A stretch of DNA of 64,000 nt, taken from NCBI GenBank assembly GCA_041918615.1, contig JAYRVH010000043.1, positions 124,001-188,000 on the forward strand. The letters are read 5' to 3'. Below are positions 1-9,007 of this stretch, piece by piece (the first letter of the stretch is position 1; each line of letters opens with the position of its first letter). Made by a program: the position numbers and the translations under genes. The DNA is from JAEUJM01 sp041918615. Lineage in GTDB: Bacteria; Actinomycetota; Acidimicrobiia; Acidimicrobiales; DATDAH01. The notes beneath the pieces are model-generated. The model was not told the origin of the DNA. It ran no database searches and worked only from the letters and a program-made list of their open reading frames with translations.

Positions 1-1
1 G

Positions 2-439
2 CACGGAGTGCTGTCCGAGGTCCTCGACAACTTCGAGGAGTACCGGGCCTACTGCCACAGCGACGGGCGGAGCCTGGCCGTGATGGTGAACCCCATGCGG
101 GTGAACTGGGACGAGATGGCGGACTACGTCTGGTGGGCCAGCGAGCGCAAGGTCAACCTCTGGTTCAACACCATCCGCTATCCGGAGCACCTGGCGCTGC
201 ACAACCTGCCGGCCGGCGAGCTGGCCCACATCCACGACACGCTCGCGGCGGCCCCGATGCCGACACCCCCGGACGGCCCCGACGGCGACGCCTGTCGAGG
301 CAACATCGGGGTGTTCGAGCGGTTCGTGCACCAGCAGCTCGCCACCTGGCGGGACGAGGCCAGAGGGTCGCCAGAGCCCACGCCCGCGACACCCGTCCCC
401 GTCGAGATCAGCGCACCCCGATCTCGGCGCCCGGCCTGA
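2..439 (+). CDS. C-terminal part of a radical SAM-type protein (5' end outside window)
   Basis: The frame is open from the window edge, so the true start lies upstream; the GTG at 8 is internal. The visible 145 or so residues align with the C-terminal thirds of the two radical SAM proteins that follow: MVNPMRVNWDEMADYVWWA here corresponds to LMRDNWHELGDFLLDA in the 408-1832 protein, and both continue with a leucine-rich stretch ending in PAEEL or PAGEL. No catalytic cysteines are in the visible part, so the radical SAM assignment rests on this paralogy. Its 3' end overlaps the convergent next gene by about 30 bp. It is probably the first of three paralogs. Confidence 0.55.
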   Translation, partial: HGVLSEVLDNFEEYRAYCHSDGRSLAVMVNPMRVNWDEMADYVWWASERKVNLWFNTIRYPEHLALHNLPAGELAHIHDTLAAAPMPTPPDGPDGDACRGNIGVFERFVHQQLATWRDEARGSPEPTPATPVPVEISAPRSRRPA

Positions 440-1832
440 TGCCGGTCAGCACACCCCACCCGGGGACGACCGCGGTTCGACACCTCGCCGGGCCACCTTC
501 GAACTCGAGGACGTAGGAGTACCAGCTGAACCCGAGCCCGCCCGGCTCGGCCCGGAGCTCGCGGGGAGCACCGAAGTTCTGGGCGATATGGGCTTCGAGC
601 GCCTCGATCGCCTGCCCCTCGAAGGGCTCGAGCGCGAGTGGCGCGGCCCAGGGCGGCAGCTCCACCTCCTCGACGACCCCGTAACGCGAGCAGATCGTCA
701 GTGGCTCGCGTCCCGCCCAGCGCGTCAGCTCGGCGCGCGCTTCGTCGATGACGCGGGCGCTCGGAGGGTCCAGCGGGCCTCGGCCCACGCTCACCGGCGT
801 GGCGTTCTCACCAGCGGCGAGCCTCGAACGGACGAGTCCCACCGCGGCATCCCACGCTGCCGCGTTCCGCGTCAATCGGGGCCGAACCCGCTCACCCTGG
901 TCCTGCAGCTGGCGCAGCACCGCGTCGAGCTCCTCGGCCGGCAGGGTCAAGAGGCTCTTGGTCGACGGGTAGTACACGGGGATCACGTGCACACCCACGT
1001 CGAGGCGCTCGGCGTCCAGGAGGAAGTCGCCCAGCTCGTGCCAGTTGTCCCGCATGAGGCAGTGGTTGAGGCAGAACGCGCTGCCATAGGACCGGGTGGC
1101 GGCAAGAAACCGATCACGGTTGGCGGTCACGTCCTCGAACTTCGACCCCAGCCGGATCGCGTCGTTGGTGGCCGCGGTCGCACCATCGATCGACACCGCC
1201 ACGGTCATGCACAGCGAGTGCAGGTAGTGCTCGACCCGTTCGTCCCACACCGTTCCGTTGGTCGTGACGTGCACCTCGGGGTGGAGGTCCATCTCGATGA
1301 GGAGGTCCCAGACCCGCCGGCACTCGCGAGAGAGGAAGGGCTCGCCCCCGATGAAGACCGCCACTTCGATGTGCGGCAGCACCTCGCGCAGCTCGCTGAA
1401 GAACGCGTCGCCATAGGGCGACCGCAACGGTGGGCGGTGCTCGCGGTGCGACCGGATCGAGGAGGACAGATCACCGTTGCACTGGACGCACTGGAGGTTG
1501 CAGGCGTTGGAGAGGGCGAACTCCACCCGTCGGGGCCACGCGTGGGGGGTCGACGGCTGCGGGAAGCGGTCGAACGACTCGGCGTGGGTCTGGCGCCGTT
1601 CGCCGATCACGATGTCGGACTCGCAGTCCTGGCAGCCGTACCGGTAGTCCCCTTCGTCGAGGGCGTCGCGGAGCTGAGCGAGCTCGGCGCCGTCCCAGAC
1701 CTCGCGCACCGACTGCCGACCGATCTGGCCGAGCTGGAACGAGTCGTTCACACAACAGGTGTGGATGTGGCCATCGGGTGAGAACCGGAGCGCGACATGG
1801 GGCGCTCGACAGGTCGCCGACGGGGTGGTCAC
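408..1832 (-). CDS. Radical SAM protein with N-terminal Twitch/SPASM-like cluster
   Basis: 474 residues from GTG 1832. The radical SAM motif is CNLQCVQC (Cys111, 115, 118), which binds the 4Fe-4S cluster that cleaves S-adenosylmethionine. Before it lies an N-terminal block with Cys8, Cys26-Cys27 and Cys67/Cys70, and a LGQIGRQSVREVW segment. This resembles half of a SPASM domain (Twitch) but sits at the N terminus instead of the usual C terminus. FIGGEPF and TTNGT are typical barrel motifs. The frame is open to 2069, but the upstream part is low-complexity antisense sequence. GTG 1832 is preferred because a TACGAT box lies 7 nt before it (leaderless start) and the paralog begins at the same place. 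The gene is divergent from the 1926 paralog. Substrate unknown; the context suggests peptide or surface-glycan modification. Confidence 0.75.
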   Translation of the reverse strand: MTTPSATCRAPHVALRFSPDGHIHTCCVNDSFQLGQIGRQSVREVWDGAELAQLRDALDEGDYRYGCQDCESDIVIGERRQTHAESFDRFPQPSTPHAWPRRVEFALSNACNLQCVQCNGDLSSSIRSHREHRPPLRSPYGDAFFSELREVLPHIEVAVFIGGEPFLSRECRRVWDLLIEMDLHPEVHVTTNGTVWDERVEHYLHSLCMTVAVSIDGATAATNDAIRLGSKFEDVTANRDRFLAATRSYGSAFCLNHCLMRDNWHELGDFLLDAERLDVGVHVIPVYYPSTKSLLTLPAEELDAVLRQLQDQGERVRPRLTRNAAAWDAAVGLVRSRLAAGENATPVSVGRGPLDPPSARVIDEARAELTRWAGREPLTICSRYGVVEEVELPPWAAPLALEPFEGQAIEALEAHIAQNFGAPRELRAEPGGLGFSWYSYVLEFEGGPARCRTAVVPGWGVLTGIRPGAEIGVR

Positions 1833-1839
1833 CGACCGA

Positions 1840-1845
1840 ATCGTA
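1840..1845 (-). promoter_or_regulatory. -10 box TACGAT, leaderless start at 1832
   Basis: TACGAT on the minus strand, then 7 nt, then GTG 1832. This fits the TANNNT box of actinobacterial leaderless transcripts. No Shine-Dalgarno sequence is present. Confidence 0.5.
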
Positions 1846-1882
1846 GGCCGACCGGCGCCGGGTGGCGGGCCCACTCCGTCCC

Positions 1883-1888
1883 TACACT
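1883..1888 (+). promoter_or_regulatory. -10-like TACACT for the 1926 gene
   Basis: TACACT lies 37 nt before ATG 1926. A purine-rich GGGAGAGG around 1909-1916 can serve as Shine-Dalgarno, so this gene appears to have a short leader, unlike its divergent neighbour. Confidence 0.35.
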
Positions 1889-1925
1889 CGCAACCGGAGC
1901 GGTCGGCAAGGGAGAGGCGGGGCGC

Positions 1926-3515
1926 ATGGACGACGCGACACGGGCAGCGTTCGACGAGGGCCGCGACTTCTCGGACAAGGCCGTGCGTTCGGCCTGTTAC
2001 GCCCCGTTCACCTCGATGTACCTCGATCCACGCGGCGACGCCCTGGCCTGCTGTCACAACACCGAGCACCGGCTCGGCAACGTCGCCGAGAGCTCACTCG
2101 CCGACATCTGGCGCGGTGAGCGGGCCAACGAGCTCCGGGAGGCGCTGGTCCGTTACGACCTGGGCCGGGGCTGTCGCTTCTGCGCCTGGCAGGTCGAGGA
2201 CGGCAACTACCGGGCCACCTACACCCACAGCTTCGAGGGAATCGGGGTGGATGCCGAACAGCCCGCCTGGCCCAAGCGCCTCGAGTTCGCGGTGAGCAAC
2301 ACCTGCAACCTCGAGTGCGTGATGTGCAACGGCGAGTGGTCGTCGATGATCCGTTCACGGCGCGAAGGCCGCCCACCCCTTCCCCGGGTCTACGGCGACC
2401 GGTTCTTCGACGAGCTCCGCCCGTTCCTCCATCACCTCACCGAGGCCCGTTTCCTCGGTGGTGAGCCCTTCCTGGCCGCGGAGACCCTGCGGATCATGGA
2501 CCTCATGGTCGAGGAAGGCCTGGAGGTGCCGTGTCACCTCACGACCAACGGGACCCAGTGGAACCCACGCGTCGAGCGCATCCTCGATCGCCTACCGGTG
2601 TCGATCGCCGTGTCCCTCGACGGCGTCACCGCCGCCACCGTGGAATCGATCCGCGTCGGTGCCTCGCACGCCGAGTTGCTCGAGAACCTGGCCCGGTACC
2701 GGGCCTACACGATCGAGCGGGGCACCACCCTCGACCTCACCTTCTGTCTCATGCGGCAGAACTGGCACGAGTTCGGGGAGTACCTGCGCTTCGCCGACCA
2801 CTGGGGATGTCGGGTGTTCGTGAACACCGTGATCCAGCCCGCCTTCAGCGTCTACCAACTGCCCACCACCGAGTTCGACGACATGCTGGCCGCCCTCGAG
2901 CGCCAGGATGATCGGCTACGCGCCGAGCTCGATCTGAACCGCGAGCTCTGGATCACCGAGCTCGACCGGCTCCGCGCCTGGAGGGACCGGGCCGGGTCGG
3001 GCCCCCACGGCACGACCGTCGATGAGCCGTCCCGAGCGTCCCGCAGGCCGTACTTCCAGCCCGCACCGCTGCCCGAAGCCCTGAATGCGGACGGGACAGA
3101 CCACGTGCAGCAGACCGAATCGGGCGCCCTGGTACTGGCGCAGGCAGGGATGCGCGAACAGGAGGTGTCGCTCCTCCACTGCGACGGGGAGGACGTGGTC
3201 GTCAGTGTCGGCGACGGCACCGGCGGGCCGGGCCAGGACTCGTTCATGGGGGTGAGCGCCGAAGCGTGCGTCGGGCGGCCCTTCGCCGAGCTCGTCGCCC
3301 TCCTCGGACGGCTCCACGGCGACCAGATCACCACCGTGAGGGACGATGTCGTGGAGGGAACGGCCATTCGCCATGTCATCTTTCGCCGCTCCGACCGGAC
3401 CGCGACCTACCTCCAGGTCGTCTCCTACCCCCATCACGAGGGTGCGGCCGGTTCGGTCACCGCCGCCTCCTGGTCACCGCACCCGCCGGCATGGGCGCGC
3501 CACCCCCAAGACTGA
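1926..3515 (+). CDS. Radical SAM protein with N-terminal Twitch/SPASM-like cluster
   Basis: 529 residues from ATG 1926, chosen for the GGGAGAGG ribosome-binding site about 9 nt upstream. The N-terminal half-SPASM block has Cys24, Cys42-Cys43, then LGNVAESSLADIW and Cys83/Cys86. The radical SAM motif is CNLECVMC (Cys127, 131, 134). FLGGEPF, TTNGTQW and VSLDGVTAATV are barrel strand motifs shared with the 408-1832 paralog. The last 130 residues form a separate region not alignable by eye to the paralog. Such N-terminal-Twitch enzymes are a recognised radical SAM subgroup, but the reaction is not known to me. Convergent with the membrane protein gene ending at 3542. Confidence 0.78.
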   Translation: MDDATRAAFDEGRDFSDKAVRSACYAPFTSMYLDPRGDALACCHNTEHRLGNVAESSLADIWRGERANELREALVRYDLGRGCRFCAWQVEDGNYRATYTHSFEGIGVDAEQPAWPKRLEFAVSNTCNLECVMCNGEWSSMIRSRREGRPPLPRVYGDRFFDELRPFLHHLTEARFLGGEPFLAAETLRIMDLMVEEGLEVPCHLTTNGTQWNPRVERILDRLPVSIAVSLDGVTAATVESIRVGASHAELLENLARYRAYTIERGTTLDLTFCLMRQNWHEFGEYLRFADHWGCRVFVNTVIQPAFSVYQLPTTEFDDMLAALERQDDRLRAELDLNRELWITELDRLRAWRDRAGSGPHGTTVDEPSRASRRPYFQPAPLPEALNADGTDHVQQTESGALVLAQAGMREQEVSLLHCDGEDVVVSVGDGTGGPGQDSFMGVSAEACVGRPFAELVALLGRLHGDQITTVRDDVVEGTAIRHVIFRRSDRTATYLQVVSYPHHEGAAGSVTAASWSPHPPAWARHPQD

Positions 3516-3541
3516 GAGCCGCTCCGGTGGGGCCCCGGCCT

Positions 3542-5728
3542 TCAGCGGGCCTGCGGCGGAGCGAGGTACACGTCCACCGCGAGTGCGTCGAAGTCACGGT
3601 CGAGGCGCGCCTGGAGGGCGGGCGGCAGGGCGGGTGAGGCCACGTCGCCCTCCTGGTACAGCCCGAGCAGCACGACCGGCGGGAGGTCGAGCAGTCGATC
3701 GGGGTCGTCCTCGAACCGGCGCGGCGAGCCGCACCCCTCGTGGGACCAGCGGGCCGGCTGGCACGCACCGGGCACGAAGCCGTAGACGGCATCCCGCAGA
3801 CCGGCGACGCCAGCAGGGGTCAGGCGCAGCGGTCCCGTGGACCGAACGTGTCGCTCGACATCGGCCCCGAGGGCCTCGATCCGCTCGGGGTCCCACCCCG
3901 GCGGGCGGTACGACGCCACGAGGCGCCCGCCCGCCGGCGGGTCGTCGAGGCCGGCTGGCCCGACGGCCAGCGAGCCCGCCAGCGCCACCACCCGCGCGTC
4001 GCGCGCGTGGCCGTAATAGTGGACGAGGTTCTCGGTGGCCGTAGGCACGCCACGCTCTTCGAGCTGGGCGATCAGCCCGTTGGCCGCTTCCCAGTAGGGC
4101 CGACCGCCGGCCGGCAGGACCAGGTAGCGCCCGCGTGGGTCGACTGCCTCGACCACCGGCTGGGCGAGGGCGGGGACGGCATCGTAGAGCCAGTTCTCGT
4201 AGTGGAAGTGGGGGCGAAGGGTACGCGGCAGGTCGTTCGGGACCGGGACGATGAGGGCGGCAGCACGCGGGAACGTGATCAGGACCAGGACCACGAGGGA
4301 TGTGGCCATCGCCACCACCCGTGCTCGGCGGGCGACCCGGTCGGAACTGGTGGTGGAGAGCGCAGCGAGCAGGCCCACCCGGACGAGGGCGAACCACAGG
4401 AAGGCGGAGAGAACGAGCAGCCAGTTCAGGTGTTGCGGTACCCAGCCCTCGAACGTCGGCACCCGGGCGGCTCCGATCGCCCCCGCGGCCGTTGCGATGC
4501 CCGCAACCAGGAGCAGGCGGGACTCACTCGTCCGTCGGTGGCGCAGCGCCCACCAGAGCAGGCCCGCCCACGCCACGCCGACGAGCACCGCCGGCCACCA
4601 GATCGATTCGACGAAGCGGGCCTCGTAGAGGTGACCGAAGACCAGCGGCGGATACGAGAGCACGGCGCGGGCCGAGCGCAAGGCGTAGCCCGGGCCCTGC
4701 ACCTCGGTGGGGACCCGCAGCAGGGCCCACAGCCGCCGCACGTTGCCCCCATCATTCGCCACCGCCTCCACGAGGGGCGCTATCCAGCACGCGGCCACCA
4801 CGACGTTGGTGATCCACCAGGTGACCCCACCGAGACGCCACCACCAGACCGCGAGGGCGATGACGCCGGCGAGCCCCAGCACGACGACGACGGCAAGGGC
4901 GAGGACGATCACCACAGGGGGTGAAACCACCCAGATCACCCCGGCCACCACCCCTGCGATCACGATGGCGTGCCCCAGCCGGAGCGCGCCGTTCCCCTGG
5001 GGTAGCGATGGAAGATGAGGACGGTTCGGAAGGGTGGGGCGGCGGATGACCAGCAGGCCGCCGCAGGCGGTGGCCACGGCGGCGACCACGACTGGCAGGA
5101 ACGCCAGGTCGGACTGGACGACCAGGCTGGCCACCACGACGACCGCGGGGAGGAGCCGCGCTTCCCCGGCGGCGGTCCACCAGCAGAGGAACAGCAGCAG
5201 GAGGAGCGCCAGAAGCACCACCTGGGGGTTGAAGGGGCGGAAGATCGTGCCCGATCCGAACAAGCTGGCGACCAGGAGCGTGACGGCCACCAGCGCGCCG
5301 ATGGCCGTGGCGATCCCCTCCCGTCGGAACGTCATGAGGCCGATGGCGACCGCCGCGCCGATGTTCAGCGCGGCGGCGGCGACGAGCAGGCCGACCCGCG
5401 ACCCGAAGGCGGCCACGAACGGCGCGTCGAGCCAGAAGAGCAGTGGCCCCGGGTGGTTGGCGACCTGGTCGTCGGCGATCACCCCGGTCGGCATGCCCAG
5501 CAGCGGCGTCTCGGCGCTGAAGACATCGGCGGCACGCACACCGAGCGCGGCCTCGTCGCCGAAGGGCACCCAGTGGGCATCGAGCGCCTGGGCGACACCG
5601 ACCACCATCGGGCAGGCCGCCAGGACCAGCGCCATCGCGAAGGCGGCACCTGCGCCCGATCGCAGCTCGCGCCACGGGTGCACCACCCGATCGGTCACGG
5701 GCGGGCCACGGGCTCGGCGCCCACGCAC
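3542..5728 (-). CDS. Large polytopic membrane protein, GT-C glycosyltransferase-like
   Basis: 728 residues with about ten hydrophobic segments and a long soluble C-terminal part. After the first membrane helix comes GDEAALGVRAADVF followed by a PLLG segment. The protein at 45246 has GDNGTMLTVARQVF and a PLTG segment at the same place, so the two are paralogs. An acidic residue in the first extracytoplasmic loop is typical of GT-C enzymes, which use polyprenyl-phosphate sugars outside the membrane. The rest is too diverged for a subfamily call. GTG 5698 is an alternative start. It lies downstream of and on the same strand as the ChbG and GT2 genes, so it may act on the same glycan. Confidence 0.65.
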   Translation of the reverse strand: MRGRRARGPPVTDRVVHPWRELRSGAGAAFAMALVLAACPMVVGVAQALDAHWVPFGDEAALGVRAADVFSAETPLLGMPTGVIADDQVANHPGPLLFWLDAPFVAAFGSRVGLLVAAAALNIGAAVAIGLMTFRREGIATAIGALVAVTLLVASLFGSGTIFRPFNPQVVLLALLLLLFLCWWTAAGEARLLPAVVVVASLVVQSDLAFLPVVVAAVATACGGLLVIRRPTLPNRPHLPSLPQGNGALRLGHAIVIAGVVAGVIWVVSPPVVIVLALAVVVVLGLAGVIALAVWWWRLGGVTWWITNVVVAACWIAPLVEAVANDGGNVRRLWALLRVPTEVQGPGYALRSARAVLSYPPLVFGHLYEARFVESIWWPAVLVGVAWAGLLWWALRHRRTSESRLLLVAGIATAAGAIGAARVPTFEGWVPQHLNWLLVLSAFLWFALVRVGLLAALSTTSSDRVARRARVVAMATSLVVLVLITFPRAAALIVPVPNDLPRTLRPHFHYENWLYDAVPALAQPVVEAVDPRGRYLVLPAGGRPYWEAANGLIAQLEERGVPTATENLVHYYGHARDARVVALAGSLAVGPAGLDDPPAGGRLVASYRPPGWDPERIEALGADVERHVRSTGPLRLTPAGVAGLRDAVYGFVPGACQPARWSHEGCGSPRRFEDDPDRLLDLPPVVLLGLYQEGDVASPALPPALQARLDRDFDALAVDVYLAPPQAR

Positions 5729-5845
5729 CGCGGGCCCGGGCCGGCGCCGACCACGCTCGGTTCGGTGTCCACCCCAGGCATCTCCGCGGCCGTCCTTCCG
5801 ACCTCTGTTGTCTAGCAGCAGCGCTCGGCACCGCCCCCTCGGCCC

Positions 5846-6700
5846 TCACGGAGCGGGCGGCGCCCGGTGCCCATGCGCGAGGTCGGCATGGGTCCCGAGC
5901 ACGAATCCGAGTCGATCCAGCATCGGGCGAACCGAAGGGTCGGTGAGCGCGTCGAGCTCGTCCGCCCAGCGGTAGCCCCAGCGATAGCGCGTCAGCGCGG
6001 GATCGTCGGCCGCGCCGGGATGGGTCCCGAGCTCCACGGAGCCCGGTGTGGTGGCCGCCAAGGCCAGGGTCTCCTCGAGCGCCCGACGGTCGAGGCGGCC
6101 GCGCCGCTCGAACCCGGCGAACCGATCGGCGAACACCAGCCCGGCCTCGGCCGCGCAGACGCGCAGTCTGCGCGAGAGGTGCTCGACGGCCCGGGCCGAC
6201 GGCGAACGGGTGGTGGATCCGGGCACACGCAGGGCGCGGACGCCCCACGCGTCGGCGAGGCCGATCACCACGCGCCCGATCGACGGCCACAGGTGGAGGT
6301 GCTGGTGGGTGTCGAGGTGCGAGACCGCCATGCCGGCCGAACGGGCGCGCTCGTGCTGGGCGGTGAACTCCCGTTCGACATCGCCCGGATCGACCCGGCC
6401 CGCGGCCAGGCGGGGCAGCAGCCGACGCCAACTGGATGCGAGCCGGCCGCGACGGTCGACGAGCGTCGGGATCTCCGCCGACCCCAGCAGGGGCGGGTCC
6501 TCGCCGACGCAGGCCAGGTGCAGGCCGGTGACCAGCCCGGGTGCGTCACCGAGCCAGCCGACCGTGCGATCGAAGGCCGGGCCGACCGCCAGCACCGACG
6601 TCGAGGTCACGATGCCCACCCGGTGCGCCTCGAGGATCGCCCGGGAGATTCCCTCGGTGAGCCCGTAGTCGTCGGCGACGACGATGAGCAGCCGGCTCAT
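5846..6700 (-). CDS. ChbG/YdjC (HpnK)-type carbohydrate deacetylase
   Basis: 284 residues. ADDYGLTEGISRAI near the N terminus carries the metal-binding Asp-Asp, and HLDTHQHLHLWP carries the His pair, both characteristic of the YdjC/ChbG/HpnK family of metal-dependent N-deacetylases. Length is normal for the family. The start codon overlaps the stop of the upstream GT2 gene by 4 bp (ATGA), so the two are co-translated. A role in deacetylating an N-acetylated sugar on a lipid carrier or surface glycan is inferred from family and context; the substrate is not visible in the sequence. Confidence 0.85.
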   Translation of the reverse strand: MSRLLIVVADDYGLTEGISRAILEAHRVGIVTSTSVLAVGPAFDRTVGWLGDAPGLVTGLHLACVGEDPPLLGSAEIPTLVDRRGRLASSWRRLLPRLAAGRVDPGDVEREFTAQHERARSAGMAVSHLDTHQHLHLWPSIGRVVIGLADAWGVRALRVPGSTTRSPSARAVEHLSRRLRVCAAEAGLVFADRFAGFERRGRLDRRALEETLALAATTPGSVELGTHPGAADDPALTRYRWGYRWADELDALTDPSVRPMLDRLGFVLGTHADLAHGHRAPPAP

Positions 6701-7422
6701 CGCCCGGGCCGACCGAGGCGACGGCGGACGACGAGCATCTCGCGCAGGGTGTCGAGCGCCGTGCCCACCGACGAGAGGGTCGAGCGGCCGGCCACCCGCG
6801 GCTGGTAGTCGGTGCCGAACTGCGCCACCACTCCCCCTGTCCGCAGCAGCCGGACGACGAGCTCCCCGTCGATGAACACCCCGTCGCTGACGAGCGGGAG
6901 GGGCTGGACGGCCGTGGTGACCATCAGCTTGAAGGCGAAGTTGACGTCGCGCAGCCGCACACCGAACAGCAGCCGCACCAGCATGTTGTAGGTGGCGGAA
7001 CTGGCGAACCGCCAGGCCCCGTCGCCCCGACGCGACCGTCGGTAGGCGGCGACGACCGTGGCGTCGGTCTGGTCTCGCACGACCAGGGCGTGTCCCAGCT
7101 GGGCCATGTCGGCGGGGAGATCGGTGTCCGTGTAGAGCACCAGGTCGGTGTCGACCGCCGCCAGCCCCGTGCGGATGGCGGCACCGAGGCCGCGGTTGCC
7201 GTCATGGGCCACCACCCGGAGGGCGGGTTCCAGGGTGGCGAGCTCACCCAAGCGGTGCGCGGTGTCGTCGGTCGAGCCGTCGTCCACGGCGAGAACCACG
7301 AAGCGGTCGATCCGCCCGGCCGATCGGAGGTCGCGGCAGACGGCGCCCGCCTGGGTGACGGCCCGCTCGACCGCGGCCTCCTCGTTCCACATCGGGAACA
7401 GGACCGTGAGGGAAGGCGCCAC
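6697..7422 (-). CDS. Family 2 glycosyltransferase
   Basis: 241 residues, GT-A fold. The N-terminal LFPMWNEEAAVERAV is the nucleotide-sugar binding strand, VDDGSTDDTA follows, and YTDTDLP is the DXD-like metal site. A Q or R/K XX W motif is not clear, and PRVAGRSTLS near the end resembles the polyprenyl-phosphate glycosyltransferase (DPM-like) group. No C-terminal membrane helix is evident. A sub-optimal -10 (TATCCC) lies 6 nt before GTG 7422. First gene of a GT2-deacetylase pair. Confidence 0.85.
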   Translation of the reverse strand: MAPSLTVLFPMWNEEAAVERAVTQAGAVCRDLRSAGRIDRFVVLAVDDGSTDDTAHRLGELATLEPALRVVAHDGNRGLGAAIRTGLAAVDTDLVLYTDTDLPADMAQLGHALVVRDQTDATVVAAYRRSRRGDGAWRFASSATYNMLVRLLFGVRLRDVNFAFKLMVTTAVQPLPLVSDGVFIDGELVVRLLRTGGVVAQFGTDYQPRVAGRSTLSSVGTALDTLREMLVVRRRLGRPGR

Positions 7423-7480
7423 GCCACAGGGATACCACCCGGCCCGCGCCCAGGAAGCGAGGTCGGTGCCGGGGCCGGCC

Positions 7481-9007
7481 TCAGGGGAGTGCCGGCCGGA
7501 GGAGCGGCCAGAGCGACGCGGCCACGATCCGTGCCCCCCGTTCGCCGGTGAGCACGCCGTCGAGGTAGAGCGGCTCGTCGTGGTCGTCGAGCACGCCGCT
7601 CAGGTCAGCCACACCGGCCGACCCGCCGTCCTGGTCGCCGGCGACCCGCCGGTAGGCACCGCCGTCGCCCGGGACGCCCTCGGCCGCCTGCCAGGCGAAG
7701 ATCGCGTCGACACCGTGGCGGCGCGCGACGTGGGACGCCAGGTCGACCGACCGGGCGTGGAGGTCGGCCACCCGGTCAGCCAGCCCGAGGCCGTCGGCAG
7801 CAGCCGGCTGGGCGCCGAAGACCCCCCGGACCCGGTCGAGCAGGCGTCCGACCACACTGGTGTCCCGGTACTCCTGCCACCAGTCCTCGGCCTGCTCGCG
7901 GGCGCTGTCCCTGCCGACGAGCGCGTCGGTCACCCCCTTCACGTTGTAGTGGGTGGGGGCGTCGCTCGCCTGTTCCAGCTGAACCGCCACGTCGGCCGCG
8001 CCGTCGTAGAGCACGACGAGGTCGGGCGCGGGGCGCACGGCCAGCTCCTGTTCGAGCAGCAGGGCCGCCTGCCAGCTCGTGTACCCGGGCTGGCCCAGGT
8101 TGACCGCCCGGATCGGTCGGCCCGCGTCCTCGGCGAGGCGGGCCACCTCGGACGGGATCGTGTGGAGGTCGCGCTGGCCCTCGCCCCACAGCGCGGCGCC
8201 GCCGAGGAACCACACTTCAGGCGCGCCGTCGCCGAGGCCGATGGGCACGTACGACCGGCGCGCTGCCCCCTGCGCGTCGATGTAGCGACCGTCCGTGGGC
8301 GCGACCCGACTCAGGATGAAGGGGTGGAAGTCGTAGTCGAGGGCGCGGAACTCGTCCCAGTACCGGTCGGCCCACGGCTCGGACCGCATCGCCGGCGACG
8401 AGGCCAGCGCCTCGATGGTGCCGCGTGGGGCACTCGAAGCTGCCGGCGTGTCGTGGGTGCCGAAGTACTCGTCCCACGTCCAGCCGAGCCCGTAGTTGAG
8501 GGCCAACACGATGACGACCCAGCCGATGACCCGCACCGTGGCGTAGGCCACCCGGAAGGCCGGGCTACGGCGACGGCGCTCGGCCGCCTCGGAGCCGAAC
8601 GGGCGGCGCGTGAAGCCGTCGGCCGAGGACGCCCGTGAGACCCACCCCGGCGAGGACCGGTGACCCGGTTGGGCCAGCGGATCGCGGCCGAACACCCGTG
8701 CGAGGACGGCGAGCGGCAGGAGGACGAGGAGCTCCACGAGCCCGAGCAGCACGGTGGCGAGCACCCGGCCGACCAGCCGGCCGACCCCGGCCAGGACGTG
8801 CTCGAAGCGTTGGGCGGCGGCAGGCCGGACAAGGGTGACGACTCCCAGCGCCACCCCGACGAGTGCCACGACGAGCGCCGGCATGAGCGCACCGAGCAGC
8901 GCAAGGGCGGCAGCGATGGCGAACGGGACGAGCGCCCGGGCCAGCACCCGCCCGCGGCCGGCCGGCCCGGTCGGCGCCGGCCCGATCACCTCGCGCCACG
9001 ACGTCAC
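7481..9007 (-). CDS. Membrane-anchored SGNH hydrolase homolog lacking catalytic Ser and His
   Basis: 508 residues from GTG 9007, which overlaps the stop of the upstream SGNH gene by 4 bp (GTGA). The N-terminal 175 residues hold four to five membrane segments, including LARVFGRDPL, which resembles the (R)L.G(K/R)DPL block of SxtJ-type membrane proteins. The extracytoplasmic part has EGQRDLHTIPSEVARL as in its paralogs. Block I, GGS in the paralogs, reads GGA (Ala271), and the terminal DxxH block DGLHTNELG reads DGVLTGERG (Leu486 for His). Both changes remove the serine hydrolase machinery while the rest of the fold is conserved, so this is a likely pseudoenzyme partnered with the adjacent active copy. 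The frame stays open far upstream to 11134, but only because it is antisense to other genes. Confidence 0.8.
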   Translation of the reverse strand: MTSWREVIGPAPTGPAGRGRVLARALVPFAIAAALALLGALMPALVVALVGVALGVVTLVRPAAAQRFEHVLAGVGRLVGRVLATVLLGLVELLVLLPLAVLARVFGRDPLAQPGHRSSPGWVSRASSADGFTRRPFGSEAAERRRRSPAFRVAYATVRVIGWVVIVLALNYGLGWTWDEYFGTHDTPAASSAPRGTIEALASSPAMRSEPWADRYWDEFRALDYDFHPFILSRVAPTDGRYIDAQGAARRSYVPIGLGDGAPEVWFLGGAALWGEGQRDLHTIPSEVARLAEDAGRPIRAVNLGQPGYTSWQAALLLEQELAVRPAPDLVVLYDGAADVAVQLEQASDAPTHYNVKGVTDALVGRDSAREQAEDWWQEYRDTSVVGRLLDRVRGVFGAQPAAADGLGLADRVADLHARSVDLASHVARRHGVDAIFAWQAAEGVPGDGGAYRRVAGDQDGGSAGVADLSGVLDDHDEPLYLDGVLTGERGARIVAASLWPLLRPALP

